DNA of 45,275 bases from Streptomyces cupreus (GCF_014257025.1 NZ_JACMSF010000065.1:1-45275), one strand, 5' to 3'. Shown: positions 24,508 to 33,560, numbered from the stretch's first letter. A program made the numbers and translations. Notes: generated from the letters alone by a model not told the origin.

Positions 24508-25953
24508 CTAGCCGTCGTCGCCGTCGTCGCCCGACCAGGGGCCGGTGATGGCGAGGAGGATGCCGGGGTCCTGGATGTTGGCGAACAGCGTCCTGCCGTC
24601 CGCGGAGAAGGTGACGCCGGCGAACTCGCTGTACTCCGGGGCCTCCGCGGTACCGACGTTCAGCTCGTTGCGGGCGATGGGGTAGGTCTGGCCGTCGGCG
24701 GTGGCACCGAAGAGGTGGGAGACGCCGTCGCCGTCCTCGGCAATGACCAGGCCGCCGAACGGAGAGACGGTGATGTTGTCCGGGCCGTCGTAGGCGCCGT
24801 CCTGCGACGGGGCGGTGTTGACGGCCAGGAGAACCTTGAGGGTGATGGTGCTGCTGCGCGGGTCGTAGAACCACACCTGGCCGTCGTGCGGGGTGCCGGG
24901 GCTCTCGGTGCGGGCGTAGCTGGAGACGAAGTAGGCGCCGCCGTCGCCCCACCACATGCCCTCCAGCTTGCGGGAGCGGGTGATCTCACCGGCCAGGAAC
25001 TGCTTGCGCACAGAGGTGGTGACGGCGTCCCGGTCCGGGACCTTCACCCAGTCCACGCGGTACGCGGTGCCGACCTTCGTCGCGCGGGAGAGGTCGTCGA
25101 CGTACTGCCCGGCGGCGTCGAAGCACTTCATCGCGTCCAGCACGCCCGCGTTGTCGGCCAGGGCCCGCAGCTTGCCGGGGCCGTGGCTGAAGCCGACCGG
25201 CGGGGTCCAGCGGTAGAGCAGGCCGTTGGGCTTGGAGGCGTCCTCGGTGAGGTACAGGTGACCGCGGTAGGAGTCGACCACGACCGCCTCGTGGGCGTAG
25301 CGGCCGAGGCACTTGATCGGCTTGGGGTCGAGGTTGGCCGCGCTGCCGTGCTTGGGGTCGACCTCGAAGACGTAGCCGTGGTCCAGGGTCATGCCGCCCA
25401 CGCCGGCCTTGTCCTCGGTCTCCTCGCAGGTGAGCCAGGTGCCCCACGGGGTGACGCCGCCCGCGCAGTTGGTGGAGGTACCGGCGATGCCGACCCACTC
25501 CCGTACGGAGTCCTCGGCCACCTCGACGACCGTGCAGCCGCCGGCCGCCGCCGGGTCGTAGACCAGACCGTCCAGGTGCGGCACCGGGTACTCGGCGACT
25601 CCGAGAGGGTCGTCGATCTCGTGGTTGTTCAGCAGCAGGGTCACGGCGTCGTCATCATCGTCGCCGCCGGCCGAGAACGCGCCCGTGCCGTCGTGGTTGC
25701 TCGGTGTGGTCTGGCCGGACTCCAGGGTGGTGACTCCGGTACGGGTCAGGATCCGGTAGGAGAAGCCCTCGGGCAGGGCAAGGATGCCCTTGGGGTCCGG
25801 GACCAGCGGGCCGTAGCCAGCCGCGCCGCCCGTCGCGGCCGTGTCGGCGACGGCGCCGGGCGCCGTGAGCAGCGCCTCCACACTGCCGATGAGCATGACC
25901 CCGGCGCCGGCCAGCGCCGATCGGCTGAGCAGTTCCCTGCGGTTGAGCGGCAT
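24508..25953 (-). CDS. Second Tat-exported PhoX-family phosphatase paralogue
   Basis: 481 residues from the ATG at 25953, which follows GGGAGACGAG. A twin-arginine signal (LNRRELLSRSALAGAGVMLIGSVEA) is followed by the PhoX fold: LLLNNHEIDDP, NCAGGVTPWGTWLTCEETED, GRYAHEAVVVD, YLTEDASKPNGLLYRWTPP, LEGMWWGDGGAYFVSSYAR, YDGPDNITVSPFGGLVIAEDG and FANIQDPGILLAITGPW. It shares all the metal-site blocks of the copy at 5911-7269 but differs enough to be an old paralogue. It has an acidic insertion near residue 95 (AGGDDDDDAV) and an acidic C-terminal tail (SGDDGDDG). It is expected to release phosphate extracellularly with calcium and iron cofactors. Upstream of it lies a decayed acetyltransferase. 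Confidence 0.87.
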   Translation of the reverse strand: MPLNRRELLSRSALAGAGVMLIGSVEALLTAPGAVADTAATGGAAGYGPLVPDPKGILALPEGFSYRILTRTGVTTLESGQTTPSNHDGTGAFSAGGDDDDDAVTLLLNNHEIDDPLGVAEYPVPHLDGLVYDPAAAGGCTVVEVAEDSVREWVGIAGTSTNCAGGVTPWGTWLTCEETEDKAGVGGMTLDHGYVFEVDPKHGSAANLDPKPIKCLGRYAHEAVVVDSYRGHLYLTEDASKPNGLLYRWTPPVGFSHGPGKLRALADNAGVLDAMKCFDAAGQYVDDLSRATKVGTAYRVDWVKVPDRDAVTTSVRKQFLAGEITRSRKLEGMWWGDGGAYFVSSYARTESPGTPHDGQVWFYDPRSSTITLKVLLAVNTAPSQDGAYDGPDNITVSPFGGLVIAEDGDGVSHLFGATADGQTYPIARNELNVGTAEAPEYSEFAGVTFSADGRTLFANIQDPGILLAITGPWSGDDGDDG

Positions 25954-26173
25954 CTCGTCTCCCGTACGGAGTGGTGAGCGGAATTCGACCGACCTGTGAA
26001 GGCCGACGCTCGCCATGCTGGCCAGCCGGGACGAACCACAGCGGAAGCCAAGAAGAAGTCAAGAATGTGTAGCTCTCATGTTTCTCATCGGAGAGCGATG
26101 CGTCCGGAGCGACGGCTCCGTCGGCATTCACAGGGTCGACCCCGCCTGCCGGTGGACGGCTACGGTGCCACCG

Positions 26174-26390
26174 TGTCAGCTGACCGCGCCGTCACCGTCC
26201 GTCCCGGAACCGCGGCTGACATCGAGGCCGCGCGTTCTTCTTCGTCGCACAGACGGCGCAGGGCCATCCGATCGGCCTCGCAGCCGCCATGAGCGGCCGT
26301 CAAGACGGCGGCAGCGGCCCGACCATCCCCGGGCTGTGCCACATCGGCACGGTCGCCGTCCATCCTGATCACTGGGGTCAGAGGGTGGGC
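26174..26390 (+). pseudogene. GNAT acetyltransferase remnant with deletion and frameshift
   Basis: A GTG at 26174 opens a typical GNAT N-terminus (VTVRPGTAADIEAA). The frame is lost after about 20 codons. In another frame the middle of a GNAT domain appears: FFFVAQTAQGHPIGLAAAMSG, then the acetyl-CoA loop region HIGTVAVHPDHWGQRVG. Roughly 50 residues between these parts and everything after the acetyl-CoA loop are missing. The normal family length is about 150-170 residues. The remnant cannot fold into a complete acetyltransferase. It is divergent from the phoX paralogue at 24508-25953. Confidence 0.72.
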
Positions 26391-26783
26391 AGGCACTCAG
26401 CTCCGGCTCCGGCCGGGAACACCAACGGGATGTGAGACCAGCCACCGAGCACGCACTCGCCCACATCTCCCGGCACCGAGACGACTTTGGCCGACGTCGG
26501 CATCGCATTCAGCGTCGACATCTTCATGTTCAGCGCGGCCGACCTGCTCACGGCCGCAGCACCGCCCTTGGCGCGTTGATCGCCCAGCGCAAGACACATC
26601 CACTGCCGTCGACACGTGGCCCACGCCGGACGCCCGGTCCGTTGAGGACTGAGCCCTGGAAGGGACGTCCACGCGGGCCTGACGTGTGGAGGTTTTCCCT
26701 GGCGGGTACCCGCCAGGGCGTCTGCCTGCCCCGACGGGTCCTGGAGCGTGAAGGCCGCAGGGCGGCACGACGGTATTTGAACG
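26391..26783. other. Intergenic stretch of about 390 bp with one large palindrome
   Basis: I find no supported gene here. The region may contain further debris from the acetyltransferase locus. Its only clear structure is the palindrome at 26697-26718. Confidence 0.5.
26697..26718. promoter_or_regulatory. 22-bp perfect palindrome upstream of the site-2 protease gene
   Basis: The arm CCCTGGCGGGT is followed directly by its complement ACCCGCCAGGG with no spacer. It ends 65 bp before the rightward start. With a zero-length spacer, a protein-binding operator is more likely than a terminator. Confidence 0.5.
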
Positions 26784-27956
26784 GTGAGACCGGTGCATGA
26801 GACGTTTCGCCTCGGACGCATCGCCGGCATCCGTGTCGGCGTCCACTGGAGCGTTCTGGTCATCTTCCTGATCATCGCGGTGGGCCTGTCGGAAGGCCGA
26901 CTGCCCGAGGCCCACCCAGACCGGCCCGACTGGCAGTACTGGCTGGTGGGCATCCTCACGGCCCTGGTGTTCTTCGGGTCGCTGCTGGCCCATGAGGTCG
27001 CCCACGTGGTCGTCGCCCGCCGCAATGACATGGAGGCGGACAGCATCACGCTGTGGCTGCTCGGCGGCGCCGCCCGGCTCAAGGACGAGGCGCCCAGTCC
27101 CGGTGCCGAGCTGCGGGTCGCGGGGGTGGGTCCGCTGGTCAGCCTGGTGCTGGGCATCGTGTTCGCGGCGCTGGCGGCCGTGCTGGCGGCACTGGGGCTG
27201 TCCGGCCTCCCCGTCGAGGCGGCGGCGTGGCTGGCCGGGATCAATGTGCTGCTCGCCGTGTTCAACGCCCTCCCGGCCGCTCCGCTCGACGGCGGGCGGC
27301 TGCTGCGGGCGTTCGTGTGGTGGCGTACCGGAAACCGGCTGCGGGCCACGTCGGTCGCCACCGCCGCCGGCCGTGTCCTGGGCTGGGCCCTCGTGGTGCT
27401 GGGCCTCTACGAGGTCCTCCTGGGCGGGCTCGGCGGGCTCTGGCTGGCGCTCATCGGCTGGTTCCTCATCGCCGCCGCGACGGTCGAAGGAGGGCAGGCA
27501 CAGACGAAGGAAACCCTGAACCGGGTCTCCGTGCGCCAGGCCATGACACCCGATCCGGTGTCCGCTCGCGCCGGGCTGACCCTCGCGGAACTGTTGCAGG
27601 ACCCCGCGTTCCGCTACCGGCACTCCGCGTTCCCTGTGATGTCGGAAGACGACGCGACGCCGGTGGGACTGGTGACCGTGCATCGTGCCCAGGAGATCGC
27701 GGAGCGGGACGGGACGGACGCCACCGTCGCGGACGCCATGTTCCCCCTGGACGAGGTCGTCACCACCGGTCCCGACGACCCCCTGGGCGGTCTGCTGCTC
27801 AAGCTGGAGAGTTCGCCCGCGCGCCGCGCACTGGTGATCGAGGAAGGCCGACTTGTGGGCATCGTGTCCTCGTCCGACATCAACCGGGTGCTCGCCTGGC
27901 TCACCTCGACGCCCTGGAACAGCGGCCTCGGCCAGAGGCGCGGCCACCCGACCTGA
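26784..27956 (+). CDS. Site-2 protease (M50 family) with C-terminal CBS domain pair
   Basis: 390 residues. The metalloprotease core shows VHWSVLVIFLI at the first membrane helix, the zinc motif HEVAH (H70, E71, H74) in helix 2, and the third ligand motif NALPAAPLDGGR near residue 170. Six or so hydrophobic segments lie between 20 and 235. Two CBS domains (about 245-375) begin SVRQAMTPDPVSARAGLTLAELLQD and VADAMFPLDEVVTTGPDDP. CBS pairs usually bind adenine nucleotides, so proteolysis may respond to energy charge. It resembles mycobacterial Rv2625c, a DosR-regulon member. The initiation signal is weak: a GTG at 26784 or 26793 is possible. The substrate is unknown; anti-sigma factors are typical for the family. 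Confidence 0.92.
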   Translation: MRPVHETFRLGRIAGIRVGVHWSVLVIFLIIAVGLSEGRLPEAHPDRPDWQYWLVGILTALVFFGSLLAHEVAHVVVARRNDMEADSITLWLLGGAARLKDEAPSPGAELRVAGVGPLVSLVLGIVFAALAAVLAALGLSGLPVEAAAWLAGINVLLAVFNALPAAPLDGGRLLRAFVWWRTGNRLRATSVATAAGRVLGWALVVLGLYEVLLGGLGGLWLALIGWFLIAAATVEGGQAQTKETLNRVSVRQAMTPDPVSARAGLTLAELLQDPAFRYRHSAFPVMSEDDATPVGLVTVHRAQEIAERDGTDATVADAMFPLDEVVTTGPDDPLGGLLLKLESSPARRALVIEEGRLVGIVSSSDINRVLAWLTSTPWNSGLGQRRGHPT

Positions 27957-28010
27957 CGGCCGGTGCGAGCACCCCACTGTGCGGCTCCACCCGGGGCAGG
28001 ACTCTGGTCG

Positions 28011-28853
28011 TCAGGGTGCACTGGGTCGGGACTCGTAGTGCACACAGTGGAAGCGCCCGGCCGCCTCTCGCCCGGCGGGCTCCAAGCCCAAGGACCGCGC
28101 CGCACCGATCGCGAACCGTTGCTCGCGCTCGTCCGTGAACAGCCGCTGCGGATAGGTGCGGGACGTGTCAGCCACGGTGTGCAACCCATGCTCGGCAAGC
28201 GTGCGCGCGACCGCCTCGTACGGCACGGTCCGCAGCACAAACGCGCTCACCCATACCGGGCGCCGCGCACCCTCCATCAGTGCCGCGAACGTCCGCTCCG
28301 TGACGTAGCTGCCACCGCCTGTCAGAGTGATCAATCCGATGTCCGCAAGCGCCTGTCTCAGCCGAGGGCCAGGCGGTTCCTTTTCGAGATCGTCACTGAA
28401 GGCTGCGTCCAGGAGCCCGACCTCCTGGGCGTAGCGCACCGCGCGGGCTGCGACGTCCAGGCCGTAGACCGGAACGGCGTCCGGTCGGCGCCGCTCGGCG
28501 TAGAACCTCTTGTCCCAGGCGGTCAGTTCCGCCGTCGACATGGCCCGCGCCGCGTCCGACGTGTACCGCTCGTACAGCTCCGCCAGCGTCATTCTGTGGT
28601 TGAGCAGGGCGGCATTGATGCCGTAGGAACAGCACACATCCAGCACCACCGGCCTGCCGGGCCTGCCGTCGTCGAGTGCGGTCCGCTCGGCGGCCACCTG
28701 TCTGAAGACGCGCTGGGCGTGGTGCGGGATCTCGTACTCCAGCGGGGCCAGTCGGGCGAAGTACGCCCGGGGATCTGGCCGGTCGTAGATGTCCTCGAAC
28801 CTCGACTTGCCGCTCGCCATGTCGCCGACACCACCCGCGTCCGACTTAGCCAT
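28011..28853 (-). CDS. Class I SAM-dependent methyltransferase-like protein
   Basis: 280 residues from the ATG at 28853, which follows GGAGGAAC. Residues 20-60 contain FEDIYDRPDPRAYFARLAPLEYEIPHHAQ, which I associate with a small actinobacterial group. Motif I of the Rossmann methyltransferase fold is VVLDVCCSYGINAALL (about 68-83). The acidic residue ending the next strand is in PVYGLDVAARAVRYA. LITLTGGGSYVTERTFAAL matches the motif IV/post-IV region. The substrate is unknown. It converges with the site-2 protease gene (54 bp between stops) and is co-directional with the Rv2629-like gene behind it. There is no membrane segment or signal peptide. Confidence 0.72.
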   Translation of the reverse strand: MAKSDAGGVGDMASGKSRFEDIYDRPDPRAYFARLAPLEYEIPHHAQRVFRQVAAERTALDDGRPGRPVVLDVCCSYGINAALLNHRMTLAELYERYTSDAARAMSTAELTAWDKRFYAERRRPDAVPVYGLDVAARAVRYAQEVGLLDAAFSDDLEKEPPGPRLRQALADIGLITLTGGGSYVTERTFAALMEGARRPVWVSAFVLRTVPYEAVARTLAEHGLHTVADTSRTYPQRLFTDEREQRFAIGAARSLGLEPAGREAAGRFHCVHYESRPSAP

Positions 28854-29058
28854 GCCGCGTTCCTCCTGCTCACGGGAGACACGTCCTCATCATGTGCCGC
28901 CTCGGCTCATGAGGCAGATCCACAGCCATGAGCGAATCCCCGTTCGAAGATTCGACCCGAGTGGATGAAGGGGCTGATCGGCCGTCGCACGGCGGGCGGA
29001 AGCCGCCGGTCAGTGCCGTTCGCACGGCTGCGGCCACGTCGTCACGACCAGCCCGCAG

Positions 29059-30138
29059 TCAGTAGCGCAGGAGCACTCCGATGCCGTCCTCAAGAGGCGT
29101 CTCGTCTCGGGGGACGACGATCAGTTCGGCACCGGTGGTGACAGTGGCGTACAGCAGGGCGGCGCCGGCGGGCTGCTCCTCGTGGCCCGTGGCGCCGAAG
29201 GTTTGCAGGTCGTCGGCGGACAGTGCGATCTGGTCGGGGTCGGTGCCGAGCCAGAGCGGCGGCCATTCCTCGACGGGTTGGTTGACCACGAGGGCATCGG
29301 CCTGGCCGCGTTGCAGGGCGGCGACGGCGGCGGGCAGGCCCTCGCCGGCGGCATGGCGGGCGCGCTGGGCGGCGAAGCTCTGCAGCCGGTCGCGGTCGTG
29401 GGCGGAGAGGCGGCCACGGAAGAGGGTGGTGAGCTGGGGCTCCAGCAGGGCCCGGCCGGTCTCGACGTCCTGTCCGTTGCCGGGGACGGTGGCGATGCGA
29501 TTGCGTACGGGGGCGGGTAGGCGGCTGACCAGGATGCCGCGGGCCCAGGTGTCCCCGCAGAGCACGAGAGTGTCGGCGTGGCCGAGGTCGACGAGGTGGG
29601 TCAGCTCGTCGACGAGCCGCCCGGCCTCCCGGTGCCACTGGTCGATCGGTATGTGCAGGTGGGTGAGAGCCCGGGGGGCGACGGAGCTGCTGGGCCAGCG
29701 TCCGGTCTGCAGCTTCACGTGGAGGTCTTCGGAGGCCGTGTGGCTGTTCTCGGGTGCGAGGCGGGTCAGGACGGCGGCGGCATAGGGGATGTCGGGGGCA
29801 TGCTGCAGCGCCAGGGGCAGGGCGTCGGGAAGCGAGGCGTAACTGGTCCTGTCCAGAGGTGGAGGTTGCGGCAGTTCCTCGCTGAGGACCAGTTCGCCAT
29901 GCGTGGCGAAGAGGGCCTGGCCGTGGCGGCCGGGCAGGTCGGCGTCGGTCCCTACGGCAGCGGCGGAGGCGTCGGCGGTGGCCGGGTCGGCGCCGAGCTC
30001 GATGAGGTCCGAGCGCGCGTGGCGCCGGTGCAGCTCGATCGCCCTGTCCGGGTCGTCGATATCCCGCGAGGTATCCACGTAGACGGAGGCGTACGGGCCC
30101 GGCCGGGCATACAGGGTGTCGAGGAAGTACAGCCTCAT
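29059..30138 (-). CDS. Rv2629-like protein (bacterial archaeo-eukaryotic release-factor fold, baeRF family)
   Basis: 359 residues from the ATG at 30138, which follows AAGGAGGGA. The opening YARPGPYASVYVDTSRD, the middle block TLVLCGDTWARGILVSRLPAPVR and the C-terminal parts ALVVNQPVEEWPPLWLG and AALLYATVTTGAELIVVPRDETPLEDGIGVLLRY match the Rv2629 family. Rv2629 belongs to the DosR dormancy regulon. The fold is related to eRF1/Pelota and proposed to act on stalled or hibernating ribosomes, but biochemical proof is scarce. Its presence next to Usp, site-2 protease and PNPOx genes fits a dormancy island. It is probably a monocistronic unit, with 144 bp upstream. Confidence 0.88.
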   Translation of the reverse strand: MRLYFLDTLYARPGPYASVYVDTSRDIDDPDRAIELHRRHARSDLIELGADPATADASAAAVGTDADLPGRHGQALFATHGELVLSEELPQPPPLDRTSYASLPDALPLALQHAPDIPYAAAVLTRLAPENSHTASEDLHVKLQTGRWPSSSVAPRALTHLHIPIDQWHREAGRLVDELTHLVDLGHADTLVLCGDTWARGILVSRLPAPVRNRIATVPGNGQDVETGRALLEPQLTTLFRGRLSAHDRDRLQSFAAQRARHAAGEGLPAAVAALQRGQADALVVNQPVEEWPPLWLGTDPDQIALSADDLQTFGATGHEEQPAGAALLYATVTTGAELIVVPRDETPLEDGIGVLLRY

Positions 30139-30282
30139 GAGAATCCCTCCTTGCTCCGGTTCACGCGCCGACCGGGCTGCCTCATCGAAGCCGCGCCGAC
30201 GAGCAGGACCCGTGATGTCCTACGGCGCGTATCCCAGGAGCAGTCGGCACCGGGGCCCCTCTCACCCCTGGCCCAACGTCGC

Positions 30283-30732
30283 TCACCTCAGTGTTTTCAC
30301 TGCCAGCTCTTTCCAGGACGTCTCCGTCTCCTCGGCGACGGGAAGGGGCTGCCGCCAGGGGGTGGACGCGTCGATGTCCGGTGCGAGACGCCGCAGCCGC
30401 TGCGCCGTGGCCTCCACATCGTCCCGCACCGAGACGGCGAGGAAGCTGAAGGGAGCCGTGGGCCGCAGTTCGACGCACACCACGGGACTTCCGGGCCGTA
30501 CCGCCACGAAGTCCTGTCCGCCGGGGTTGCCCCGGATGCCGACGCACAGCACGCCGGGAATCCAGACGCCGTGCAGAGCCACTCCGCGCAGGGCACGCCA
30601 CCAGTCGGGTTCCACCGTCACCCGGCGTACAGCCGCCAGCGGCACGCGCACGCTTCCGCGGTGCACAGCGGCCTTCTCCCGCCACGACAAGCGCACCACG
30701 AGGTCGTCGTCCTTCACGAGGATCCGTGCCAT
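30283..30732 (-). CDS. Conserved hypothetical protein, PH-like fold suggested
   Basis: 149 residues from the ATG at 30732, which follows GGAAGGGAGGGAG. It is mostly beta-strand with charged turns: LVVRLSWREKAAVHRGSVRVPLAAVRRVTVEPDWWRALRG and then GIRGNPGGQDFVAVRPGSPVVCVELR. It ends with an amphipathic helix (VEATAQRLRRLAP) and a short tail. This strand pattern with a final helix is that of bacterial PH-like domains, but I do not recognise a named family. There is no signal peptide. It lies 57 bp downstream of the aconitase and may be co-transcribed with it. Confidence 0.65.
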   Translation of the reverse strand: MARILVKDDDLVVRLSWREKAAVHRGSVRVPLAAVRRVTVEPDWWRALRGVALHGVWIPGVLCVGIRGNPGGQDFVAVRPGSPVVCVELRPTAPFSFLAVSVRDDVEATAQRLRRLAPDIDASTPWRQPLPVAEETETSWKELAVKTLR

Positions 30733-30789
30733 GTTCACTCCCTCCCTTCCATCCTCGCTCCCGGAACGCGGTGGGGAAGGTGACAAGAC

Positions 30790-32796
30790 CTATCGGGTGG
30801 CCGACGGCGCCCCCGAGGAGTCAGTACCGGCGAGGCGCGGGATGATGCCGCCGGCCACGACGGTGCGACGGCGGTCGTCGGAGAGGCGGTGGCGGAGCTG
30901 GTAGGTCTCGTCCTTGGTGGTGTTGTGCAGCCGCAGACGGGGTTCGGCTCGGGGGGCGAGCGCGGCGTGCAGGTTCTCCAGCCGTAGCCGGTCGCCGGGG
31001 TCGATGCGGTCGTAGTCGGCGGGTTGGTCGAACTCCAGGGGCAGTACGCCGAAGTTGGCCAGGTTCTGCCAGTGGATGCGGGCGTAGGACTTGGCGACGA
31101 CCGCGCGCAGCCCCAGGTGGCGCGGGGTGATCGCGGCGTGCTCGCGAGAGGAGCCCTGGCCGTAGTTCTCCCCTCCGACGACGAAGTGCTGGCCGGTCCT
31201 GCTGTCGGTGGCGAGGTCGGCGGCGCGCCGGGGGTAGTCGGGGTCGAGGCGGGTGAAGGTGAACTCGGCGAGCTTGGGGATGTTGGAGCGGTACGGCAGC
31301 GCCTTCGCCCCGGCCGGTGAGATCTCGTCGGTGGAGACGTTGTCGCCGCACTTGAGCAGGACGGGGCCGGCCAGTACGTCGGGCAGCGGTTCGAAGTCGG
31401 GCAGGCCGGAGATGTTGGGCCCGCGTTCCAGTTCGATGCGGGCGGCCTGCTCGGGCGGCAGCGGCGGCTCGAACATGGCGCGGTTGACCGATGCGTGTTC
31501 GGGCAGGCGCAGGCGCGGATACGGCACGCTCTCCTTGGCCGCCCAGTCGCGGGGGTCGGTGATCTCACCGGTGAGGGCGGAGACCGCGGCCGTCTCCGGC
31601 GAGCACAGCCACACCGCGTCCTCCTCGGTTCCGGAGCGGCCGGGGAAGTTGCGCGGGAACGTGCGCAGGCTGTTTCGGCCGGGTGCCGGGGCCTGGCCCA
31701 TGCCGATGCAGCCGAGGCAGCCGGCCTGGTGGATCCGGGCCCCGGCGGCGATCAGATCGAACGTGGAGCCCGTCCTGGTGAGGTCCGCGAGGATCTCACG
31801 GGAGGTGGGGTTGACGTCGAAGCTGACGGCGGCGTGGGTCTGGCGACCGACGACGATGGCGGCGGCGATGGCAAAGTCGCGCAGTCCCGGATTGGCCGAG
31901 GAGCCGATGACCGCCTGCCCGATGGGCTCGCCCGCGACCTCGCGCACCGGGACGACGTTGCCGGGCGAGGTGGGGCGGGCGATGAGCGGTTCGAGCGCGG
32001 ACAGGTCGATCTCGTCGGTCAGGTCATAGACCGCGTCCGGCTCGGCGGCCAGCTCACGGAAGTCGGCCTCACGCTCCTCGGCGCGCAGGAAGTCCCGTAC
32101 GGCGGCGTCGGCGGGGAAGACGGAGGTGGTCGCGCCCAGCTCGGCGCCCATGTTGGCGATGACGTGCCGGTCCATGGCGGACAGTTGCTCCAGCCCCGGC
32201 CCGTGGTACTCCAGGATCCGGTTGACCGCCCCCTTCACACCATGCCGCCGCAGCAGCTCCAGCACCACGTCCTTGGCGCTCACCCACTCCGGGAGCCGGC
32301 CGGTCAGCCGGATTCCCCAGATCTCCGGCATGGTCACGTGCAGGGGCCGTCCGGCCATCGCGAGCGCCACCTCCAGGCCCCCGGTTCCCAGGGCGAGCAT
32401 GCCGAGCGACCCGGCGGCGCAGGTGTGCGAGTCGGACCCGGCCAGCGCCTTGCCGGGGATGCCGAAGTACTGCATGTGCGTGGGGTGGGAGACACCGTTG
32501 CCGGGCTTGGAGTACCAGATGCCGAAGCGGCGGCAGGCGGAGCGCAGGAAGGCGTGGTCCTCGGCGTTGCGCTCGTCCGCCTGGAGCAGATTGTGGTCGA
32601 CGTACTGGACGCTGGCCTCGGTACGGACCCGGTCCAGGCCGAGCGCCTCCAGCTCCTGCATCACCAGGGTTCCGGTGGCGTCCTGGGTGAGCGTCTGGTC
32701 GATCCGCAGCCCGATCTCCTGGCCCGGCTCCATCCGGCCGTCGACGAGATGCTCGGCGATCAGCCGGTGCGCCAGCGTGCCGTGAGAGAGCGTCAC
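30790..32796 (-). CDS. Aconitate hydratase, short (mitochondrial/thermophile-type) form
   Basis: 668 residues from the GTG at 32796; a TTG 12 codons upstream has no ribosome site. The four aconitase domains are recognisable: TLSHGTLAHRLIAEHL, FGIWYSKPGNGVSHPTHM, GSDSHTCAAGSLGML (first cluster cysteine), GCLGCIGMGQAPA (the other two cysteines), FPRNFPGRSG, CGDNVSTDEISPAG and YGQGSSREHAAI. It isomerises citrate to isocitrate with a 4Fe-4S cluster. Streptomyces normally has a ~900-residue AcnA for the main cycle, so this shorter enzyme is probably an accessory copy for stress or fermentative conditions; that is inference. It lies 55 bp downstream of the YceI gene in the same direction. Confidence 0.9.
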   Translation of the reverse strand: MTLSHGTLAHRLIAEHLVDGRMEPGQEIGLRIDQTLTQDATGTLVMQELEALGLDRVRTEASVQYVDHNLLQADERNAEDHAFLRSACRRFGIWYSKPGNGVSHPTHMQYFGIPGKALAGSDSHTCAAGSLGMLALGTGGLEVALAMAGRPLHVTMPEIWGIRLTGRLPEWVSAKDVVLELLRRHGVKGAVNRILEYHGPGLEQLSAMDRHVIANMGAELGATTSVFPADAAVRDFLRAEEREADFRELAAEPDAVYDLTDEIDLSALEPLIARPTSPGNVVPVREVAGEPIGQAVIGSSANPGLRDFAIAAAIVVGRQTHAAVSFDVNPTSREILADLTRTGSTFDLIAAGARIHQAGCLGCIGMGQAPAPGRNSLRTFPRNFPGRSGTEEDAVWLCSPETAAVSALTGEITDPRDWAAKESVPYPRLRLPEHASVNRAMFEPPLPPEQAARIELERGPNISGLPDFEPLPDVLAGPVLLKCGDNVSTDEISPAGAKALPYRSNIPKLAEFTFTRLDPDYPRRAADLATDSRTGQHFVVGGENYGQGSSREHAAITPRHLGLRAVVAKSYARIHWQNLANFGVLPLEFDQPADYDRIDPGDRLRLENLHAALAPRAEPRLRLHNTTKDETYQLRHRLSDDRRRTVVAGGIIPRLAGTDSSGAPSATR

Positions 32797-32851
32797 AAGG
32801 CCCAGACTGCGCGCCGCCCGCTGGAGCGGCAAGCCGACGCCTGCGGCGCAG

Positions 32852-33424
32852 CTACTCGGAGGCAGGGCCAGGCAGCGGTTCGAGCTTGGTCACTGCGTAT
32901 TCGATCCGGACGTCGTCGGCCAGTTTCAGCGCGCCCATGAACGCGGTGTACGGCTTGATCCCGAAGGCGGACTGGGTGACGGTGGCCCAGCCGCACACCG
33001 TGCCGTCGCCGTCGCTGCCGCCGTGCACGGTGACCGATTGGGTCCGGCCCCTGATGGTGAGGTCCCCGGTGATCTCGAAGTCTTCGGGCGTGCCGGTGAT
33101 GCCTGTGGAGCGGAAGGTGACGGTGGGGTACTCCGCGGTGTGCAGCAGTGCCTCACTCTCCAACGTCCGTTTGATCTCCCCCTTGTCGGCGTCGCTGAGG
33201 GGTTTGAGCCCTCCTTTGCCCTCCCGGACGCTCAGTGACCCCGCCTCGACCGTCACGGTCACCGACGAATTCCCCGGGTCACTCGCGACAACCACCGCGT
33301 TCCCCACCCACCGGGTCGCCTCGATCGTGAGGTCGTGCCCCACCTTCCGGCCGAGCCCGGCACGGCTGGTCTTGATCAGAAGACGACCGGTCGACGGCCC
33401 GAACTCATACGTTCCATCACTCAC
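32852..33424 (-). CDS. YceI-family lipocalin-like protein
   Basis: 190 residues from the GTG at 33424. There is no clear ribosome site, and a leaderless transcript or an in-frame GTG two codons earlier is possible. The YceI fold shows as YEFGPSTGRLLIKTSRAGLGRKVGHDLTIEA, PTVTFRSTGITG, DFEITGDLTIRGRTQSVTV and QSAFGIKPYTAFMGALKLADDVRI. Members form an extended lipocalin-like barrel that binds a polyisoprenoid or similar lipid. There is no signal peptide, so this copy is cytosolic. It is divergent from the rhodanese-CBS gene (136 bp between starts) and precedes the aconitase. Confidence 0.9.
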   Translation of the reverse strand: MSDGTYEFGPSTGRLLIKTSRAGLGRKVGHDLTIEATRWVGNAVVVASDPGNSSVTVTVEAGSLSVREGKGGLKPLSDADKGEIKRTLESEALLHTAEYPTVTFRSTGITGTPEDFEITGDLTIRGRTQSVTVHGGSDGDGTVCGWATVTQSAFGIKPYTAFMGALKLADDVRIEYAVTKLEPLPGPASE

Positions 33425-33560
33425 TGTCACAGAGTTGACTGTAGGTGATGACTGTGGCGCGCATCCTGAGGTGCGCGGGTATGGCGAGCCGCTCTGTGGA
33501 ACTCGGAGACAAGGTGCCAGGCAGGGCTTGTGGGCTCTCGGACGAGCGGAAGTGGGAACG

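Noticed and set aside
24439..25977. A rightward 512-codon frame opposite the second phoX
   Set aside because: Low-complexity Val/Gly/Arg-rich shadow; the leftward PhoX protein explains the sequence.
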